48,483 nucleotides of DNA from Sulfurimonas sp. GTDB taxonomy: Bacteria; Campylobacterota; Campylobacteria; Campylobacterales; Sulfurimonadaceae. Under the pieces are notes generated by a model. The model saw nothing but the letters and a program-made list of their open reading frames with translations. It searched no databases and was not told where the DNA came from. Below are positions 43,946 through 48,483 of the stretch, piece after piece. Made by a program: the position numbers and the translations under genes. The stretch covers positions 1 to 48,483 of the forward strand of contig JAOTSA010000004.1 of assembly GCA_030247515.1 (NCBI GenBank), given 5' to 3'. The stretch's first letter is position 1. The number at the start of each line of letters is the position of its first letter.

Positions 43946-44567
43946 TACGGTATCCTACCCCTCTGATGTTTTGGATATCCCATCCAGTTGTATGTTTGAG
44001 TTTGTTGATTGCAAAACGCAGAGCATTGTCGCTGGGATGCTCCATTAACTCAAAGAGACTCTCTTTTGAGAGAGTTCTTCCGATATTTGTGATAAAAAGA
44101 GCAAGAAAAGGGAGTTGAACTTCTCCAAGAGAGAGGGCATGACCTTGTTTTGTTACCTCTTTGCTTATTGGATTGTAGGTGATGTCGCCATATTTTATGA
44201 GCTGTGATTTTCGAGAAAAACGGGCTTCAATACGAAGCAAAAGCTCTTGCGGATAAAATGGTTTTTTGAGATAATCATCAGCTCCGACCAAAAAACCTTT
44301 GGTAATGGCAACGATGTCCGTCATCGCACTGATAAAGATTGCGGGGGTGTTATCCTCCGCATTTCGCAGGCTTTCAACCAAATCAAACCCATTGAGTATG
44401 GGGACGTTGATATCAAATATATATAAGTCATAACGGTTATCGTAAGCCGCATCTGCCGCCGCTTCCCCATTCATAACCCACGTACACCGATATCCGCCCT
44501 CACTAAGCATCTCATGTAAAGTCTCGCCGAGAACCAAATCATCTTCAAGCAGGAGTATGTTTATCAA
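43932..44567 (-). CDS. OmpR-family response regulator
   Basis: The 211-residue protein starts with TTG behind AGAGGA. The receiver domain has ILLLEDDLVLG, phospho-Asp in YIFDINVPILNGF, ISAMTD and DYLKKPF. The C-terminal winged helix (about 125-211) ends with WDIQNIRGVGYRIEKS. It is expected to activate or repress the flanking small-protein and barrel genes. The next gene upstream (44611-44922) is 43 nt away. Confidence 0.92.
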   Translation of the reverse strand: MINILLLEDDLVLGETLHEMLSEGGYRCTWVMNGEAAADAAYDNRYDLYIFDINVPILNGFDLVESLRNAEDNTPAIFISAMTDIVAITKGFLVGADDYLKKPFYPQELLLRIEARFSRKSQLIKYGDITYNPISKEVTKQGHALSLGEVQLPFLALFITNIGRTLSKESLFELMEHPSDNALRFAINKLKHTTGWDIQNIRGVGYRIEKS

Positions 44568-44610
44568 GTTGTTGCTTCCTCTGATTTTATATGCTTAATA
44601 GTAGCATAAA

Positions 44611-44922
44611 TTAGCGTCCGCCACGTCTTTGCATCCCGCCGCCTGTGCCAGAACCCATACTACCTTGAGAACCGCCTTGACGCATCTGTGAACCACTGCC
44701 GTCCATCGCACCTGATTTGCTCTGTTTCATGGTGCTTGTTGCGCTTTGACGCTCCTCGGGAGTCATCGCTTGCATACGTGACTTCATCTCTGTTTGAAAT
44801 GCAGCACGATCCTCTGTTGCTACTGTGCCACGCATCGTTTGCATCTCTTCAAGTGACATGGCAGAGTAGTCTGCCGCAATAACGTTTAGGCTCAACAGAG
44901 CGACAATTATAACTTTTTTCAT
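44611..44922 (-). CDS. Small secreted protein, DUF1104-like
   Basis: The 103-residue product has a signal peptide (about 1-17) and AADYSAMSLEEMQTMRGTVATEDRAAFQTEMKSRMQAMTPEERQ (about 16-59). This resembles the DUF1104 proteins of Helicobacter and Campylobacter, which are periplasmic and of unknown function. The tail is rich in Gly, Ser, Gln and Met. It lies directly before the regulator, is transcribed in the same direction, and mirrors the 42520 product on the other side of the two-component genes. Confidence 0.65.
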   Translation of the reverse strand: MKKVIIVALLSLNVIAADYSAMSLEEMQTMRGTVATEDRAAFQTEMKSRMQAMTPEERQSATSTMKQSKSGAMDGSGSQMRQGGSQGSMGSGTGGGMQRRGGR

Positions 44923-45106
44923 GGTTTATCCTTTTTGTTTTGATAGTGACAGTATGAGGCAAGTGCATTAGTGAAGTATTAGCGAATATCTGTTCTTTTT
45001 GGGAGTTGCATAAAAAACTTATATTATTTTTTGTTATTGTTATATAATAATTCTAATTTTATGAGAAAAAAGCTTATTGTTTAAGTTTAAAAATATAATT
45101 GGCAGT

Positions 45107-45112
45107 TATAAT
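45107..45112 (+). promoter_or_regulatory. Probable -10 element for the GGDEF-EAL gene
   Basis: TATAAT lies 33 nt before ATG 45146. Two similar hexamers lie upstream, at 45043-45048 and 45094-45099, so the site choice is open. Confidence 0.4.
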
Positions 45113-45145
45113 TCAATCCTTTTAAAATCGTAAAAAGTGAAAATA

Positions 45146-47692
45146 ATGCCTAGAAAATTAAAGAATTTTATCTTTTCTATCAATGTAGCACTCCTCTCAA
45201 CGCTCTTTGTTGTGGTTTTTGTTTTTACGGCATATCTCCATACGTTGTTAGCGCAAGAAAATGCTATAAAGCATGCAAATATAGTTTCAAATCAAATTTT
45301 CTCTTCCATGTATCAAGTGATGAAAAAAGGGTGGAGCAGAGAAGATTTAAATGATTTTATGCACTCCGTAAAAGAGAATTTTAACGATAGTGACTATACG
45401 GTCAATATCTATCGTGGCGAAAAAATCAAAGAACTATTTGGAGAAGTCAAAGAGAGACAAAGGGATGATTTGGCAAATACTGTTTTGGCAAAAGGAGAGA
45501 AGATAACGCTTACTGAGATGGGCAAACTTAGAAATCTTCTGCCGCTAAACGCCAAAAAAGAGTGCCTTAGCTGTCATGTAAATGCAAAAGCAGGCGATAC
45601 GCTGGGTGTCATAGATGTAGAGCAAAATTTTGTTGAAGTTATAAAAGAGACATTTTTGGATTATGTTTACTTTTTCTTGATTATTCTTCCACTATTCGCA
45701 TTTATAGCCTTTATAGCCTCAAGATATACAACTTCAAAGATAACAAATTCACTCAAACTATTTAACAAAAAAGTTCAAAATATCAACTCAATGAAAGATT
45801 TTAAAGAGTTTGACCCGATGGAAATTGACTTGAAATTTGATGAAGTAAATGAGATTATTGTACATGTAAATGAACTTGCGCAAAAGCTAAAAATTATCGC
45901 AGTAGATAAAGATTTGCTTGAGTTTGAAGTGCAATTGCTCGATAAGTTTATTATTACTTCAGAGGTTGTTCAGGATTGGCATGATTTTATCAATGAACTT
46001 TTGGTTGACATCAACAAAGTTATGCAGACATATACGCTTATGACTATTTTTAGAGTCGGCGATGACCAGTTTGAGGTGGATATATTTTGGTTTGGTGTCC
46101 CAAAAGAAGATGTGAAAGTTCTTTTTGAGATTTACGTAAGAGAAGCTATCAAAACAAGCAACCACTTCTTGGGATATACAGACTACTCTATCCGTCACAA
46201 TATCGCAGAGTTTAACCACCAAATCACAGTTTCGGAGTATGAAAACTTTGCCCACAGAACCAAATCTCTCTTTTTGGATAGCCCAAAAATAGGCGGTATC
46301 GTCGGACTTAGCGTGCAGTCGGACATGGCGGCTGACCCTATTAAGCATATCGTTATAGACAGTATCTTAACCACAATGGCAAACCTTGTAGGCTCTGTAA
46401 AAGCCATCAACAAATATACAAATGACTTAGAGTACTATGCAGCGCATGACCCGCTTACGGGGCTTTTTAACCAAAGAGTTTTTATTGACTTTTTGGAGTA
46501 TGAGATTAAAAGGGCAGAACCTCATGGCTATGAGTTTGCGCTTATGGTTATAGACTGTGACAACTTTAAACCCATCAATGACAAATATGGACACGCTTTT
46601 GGAGACCTCTTTTTACAAGAGTTCGCAAGAATTTTGTCAGAATCAAAAAGAGGCGAGGATATCCTCTCACGTTATGGTGGAGATGAGTTTACACTTATCT
46701 TGCCAGAGTGTGGTCTTGAGGGTGCTACCGCCGTTGCCCATGCTATCGCCAAAGCGGTAGAGGAGTTTAAGCTTCTTACAACCGATGGAAACTACGCAGG
46801 TGTTACCGTTTCTATAGGAGTATCGGTCTATCCGCAGCATGCAACAACACAAAAAGAGCTTTTTGTGATAGCTGATGGCATGATGTATAAAGCAAAAGAG
46901 GATGGCAAAAACAGTATCAGAGTACCATCTGGCGATGATATCGTTACCATGATAAAAGAGCAAAAAGCCAAGTCTGCACTCCTCGTGGATGCAGTTGCGA
47001 ACAACCGCATCGTGCCATATTTCCAACCTATCCAAACCACACTTAGCGGTAAAAACGAGATTCATGAGCTTCTTATGCGCATTGAAGTGGATGGTAAAAT
47101 CGTTCCTGCATATGAGTTTATAGAAGTGGCAGAGAGCATGAGCATCATCAACCGTATGGATTTGATGGTTATAGAAAATGCGTTTAAAAAGATAAAAGCG
47201 GAGAGTTACGAGGGCATTTTGTTTATAAATCTCTCCCCAAAATCCCTTGTCGTCGGTAACTATGCAGAGGCAATAACACAGCTTATCAAGCAGTATGAGA
47301 TATCAAAAGACCATATAGTTTTTGAGATAACAGAGAGAGAAACGGTCAAAAACTTTTCTGTATTGGAAAAATTTGTTATGAACTTAAAAATGGCTGGATA
47401 CAAGTTTGCCATAGACGATTTTGGTTCAGGCTTCTCATCGTTTCACTATATCAAAAAATTCCCGATTGACTACCTCAAAATTGACGGCGAGTTTATCATC
47501 AACATCAATAAAGATAAAAAAGACAAAGCTTTTGTTCATAGTATCTTGACGCTTGCAAAAGAGCTAAATGTCAAGACTGTTGCAGAGTATGTAGAGGATG
47601 AAGAGATAGTAAAAACCCTAAAAGAGATGGGCGTGGACTATCTGCAAGGGTTTCACATAGGAAGACCGCAAAACTATTTTACAAGGTCATAA
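45146..47692 (+). CDS. GGDEF-EAL cyclic-di-GMP protein with a periplasmic CxxCH motif
   Basis: The product from ATG 45146 has 848 residues (a GTG lies 9 nt upstream). TM1 is at about 8-30 and the periplasmic domain at about 31-168. TM2 is at about 172-194, followed by a HAMP-like linker and a region of about 200 residues without clear family. The GGDEF domain has YGGDEF at about 510-515, with RGED (I-site RxxD) five residues before it. The EAL domain has ELL (for EAL) at 641, INLSP, FEITERE, IDDFGSGFSS, YLKID and YLQGFHIG, so catalytic residues are kept in both domains. The periplasmic part ends with CLSCH (codons 45563-45577), a c-type haem-binding motif. Confidence 0.9.
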   Translation: MPRKLKNFIFSINVALLSTLFVVVFVFTAYLHTLLAQENAIKHANIVSNQIFSSMYQVMKKGWSREDLNDFMHSVKENFNDSDYTVNIYRGEKIKELFGEVKERQRDDLANTVLAKGEKITLTEMGKLRNLLPLNAKKECLSCHVNAKAGDTLGVIDVEQNFVEVIKETFLDYVYFFLIILPLFAFIAFIASRYTTSKITNSLKLFNKKVQNINSMKDFKEFDPMEIDLKFDEVNEIIVHVNELAQKLKIIAVDKDLLEFEVQLLDKFIITSEVVQDWHDFINELLVDINKVMQTYTLMTIFRVGDDQFEVDIFWFGVPKEDVKVLFEIYVREAIKTSNHFLGYTDYSIRHNIAEFNHQITVSEYENFAHRTKSLFLDSPKIGGIVGLSVQSDMAADPIKHIVIDSILTTMANLVGSVKAINKYTNDLEYYAAHDPLTGLFNQRVFIDFLEYEIKRAEPHGYEFALMVIDCDNFKPINDKYGHAFGDLFLQEFARILSESKRGEDILSRYGGDEFTLILPECGLEGATAVAHAIAKAVEEFKLLTTDGNYAGVTVSIGVSVYPQHATTQKELFVIADGMMYKAKEDGKNSIRVPSGDDIVTMIKEQKAKSALLVDAVANNRIVPYFQPIQTTLSGKNEIHELLMRIEVDGKIVPAYEFIEVAESMSIINRMDLMVIENAFKKIKAESYEGILFINLSPKSLVVGNYAEAITQLIKQYEISKDHIVFEITERETVKNFSVLEKFVMNLKMAGYKFAIDDFGSGFSSFHYIKKFPIDYLKIDGEFIININKDKKDKAFVHSILTLAKELNVKTVAEYVEDEEIVKTLKEMGVDYLQGFHIGRPQNYFTRS

Positions 47693-47698
47693 ATCAGC

Positions 47699-47731
47699 AA
47701 ATCCTTATAATTTTACTAATTATAAGGATTT
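47699..47731. terminator. Strong hairpin between the GGDEF-EAL and carbonic anhydrase genes
   Basis: A perfect 14-bp stem, AAATCCTTATAATT with AATTATAAGGATTT, over a 5-nt loop. The arms are AT-rich, so a U-tract is formed in either direction. It lies between converging genes. Confidence 0.65.
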
Positions 47732-47744
47732 TGGAACTATGACT

Positions 47745-48443
47745 TTACTTTGCTCCAAGCAGTGCTTTTAAGTCAGGATGCTCACCTAAAAACTTAACTT
47801 CTCCATTTTCTACATTGTACATCGCTCCGACAACTTTTACTTTTCCGTCTTTAACGAGATGTTTTACAATTTCGCTTTTGTTGAGCAAATCTTCATATGA
47901 CTGCCATACATTTTGAGTAATCGCTTCATTTAGCCATTTGTCATGAGTATGACCTGTATTTTTAGATTTTACTTTATTGACGGCAGGAACTATGTTATCG
48001 ACTAATTTTGGGATATTTCCCTCTACATTGTCGCCTTTTGCTACCGCAGTAACAGCACCACAGCTTGTATGTCCAAGAATTACTACAAGTCTTGTTCCTA
48101 AATGCTCCGTCCCATACTCGACTGTTCCAACTTCATCCGTATCTGAGACATTTCCTGCATTTCTAATAACAAAAATATCACCAAAACCTCTATCAAAGAG
48201 CAGTTCAACAGGAACTCTGCTATCTGAACAAGAGTTGATAGTTACAAAAGGATGTTGCCCTTTGGATGTCTCTTTAACTCTGTTTAATCCTGTATTTATA
48301 TGAGCTGGTTTGCCATCTATAAACCTTTTATTGCCCTCTTGTAAAAGTTTCAATGCTTCATCTGGATTTATATCGCTCATAGAACTTGCGAAAACAGATG
48401 TACATGCCACCACTGCCATTAAACTTAATTTTAAAAACTTCAT
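47745..48443 (-). CDS. Exported beta-class carbonic anhydrase
   Basis: ATG 48443 (AAGGG site) is preferred over the ATG 21 nt upstream, giving 232 residues. The signal peptide MKFLKLSLMAVVACTSVFA marks a periplasmic enzyme. Zinc ligands are in NSCSDSRVP and GHTSCGAV, with Asp-Arg of the active-site dyad in CSDSR. It interconverts CO2 and bicarbonate. Exported beta-type enzymes occur in several epsilonproteobacteria and may help carbon supply or pH control. It is the last gene seen and its promoter lies at or beyond the window edge. Confidence 0.92.
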   Translation of the reverse strand: MKFLKLSLMAVVACTSVFASSMSDINPDEALKLLQEGNKRFIDGKPAHINTGLNRVKETSKGQHPFVTINSCSDSRVPVELLFDRGFGDIFVIRNAGNVSDTDEVGTVEYGTEHLGTRLVVILGHTSCGAVTAVAKGDNVEGNIPKLVDNIVPAVNKVKSKNTGHTHDKWLNEAITQNVWQSYEDLLNKSEIVKHLVKDGKVKVVGAMYNVENGEVKFLGEHPDLKALLGAK

Positions 48444-48483
48444 TTTTAGACCCTTTTTTATCATTTTTTACACCACTAAATCC

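Overview
The window looks like chromosomal DNA of a Campylobacterota (Epsilonproteobacteria) member close to Sulfurimonas. The grounds are an AT-rich, lysine- and glutamate-rich coding style, the gene string RluA-type synthase / FN3 lipoprotein / trmB / ftsE / ftsX / envC that I know from Helicobacter pylori (HP0745-HP0750), a sigma-54-type site before flgH, DUF1104-like small secreted proteins, and a free-living respiratory gene set. Species assignment is inference. No rRNA, CRISPR array, complete insertion sequence or prophage was seen.

Layout. 1-5.4 kb: divisome operon (FtsEX plus a non-catalytic LytM activator) with tRNA modification genes. 5.4-5.9 kb: a small membrane-protein gene interrupted at an A8 tract that is also a -1 slippery heptamer. 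5.9-9.5 kb: thrC, proC, proA. 9.5-12.5 kb: a DUF2249-like protein, an oxidase-subunit-I-like membrane protein and a DUF59 protein, then a receiver/pseudo-Hpt protein. 12.5-17.0 kb: rsmH, an FtsL-like protein, an orphan RND pump and a CAT-anticodon tRNA. 17.0-20.0 kb: a 300-bp gene-free stretch with inverted repeats, yqeY, flgH and a secreted transglutaminase-like protein. 20-24.8 kb: SulP transporter, valS and rubrerythrin.

24.9-29.0 kb is a minus-strand envelope operon: cytochrome c, lpxB, gnnB-like, gnnA-like and an LpxA-like protein. The gnn pair between lpxA-like and lpxB genes points to 2,3-diamino-glucose lipid A, but the LpxA-like protein lacks the catalytic histidine. A divergent dihydroorotase homologue has lost its metal ligands.

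30.3-38.9 kb is a metal-handling island: two cassettes, each headed by a small CzcI-like secreted protein. The first has HupE, a His-rich periplasmic protein and a DUF3147 membrane protein; the second has a PepSY protein and a CzcCBA-type efflux system. The island ends with a rearranged partial copy of the first cassette, in which the DUF3147 copy is broken by a 10-bp tandem duplication. 38.9-41.0 kb: DUF465 protein, tgt and efp. 41.0-44.9 kb: a two-component system flanked by two small secreted proteins, an outer-membrane barrel protein and a CMP-sugar synthetase. 45.1-48.4 kb: a GGDEF-EAL protein with a periplasmic CxxCH motif and an exported beta-carbonic anhydrase.

The most unusual items are the slippery-heptamer gene, the His-less LpxA-like protein in the gnn operon, the c-di-GMP enzyme with a probable haem-binding sensor, the duplicated metal cassette with a gene-conversion-like pattern, and the two-component/small-protein/barrel locus.
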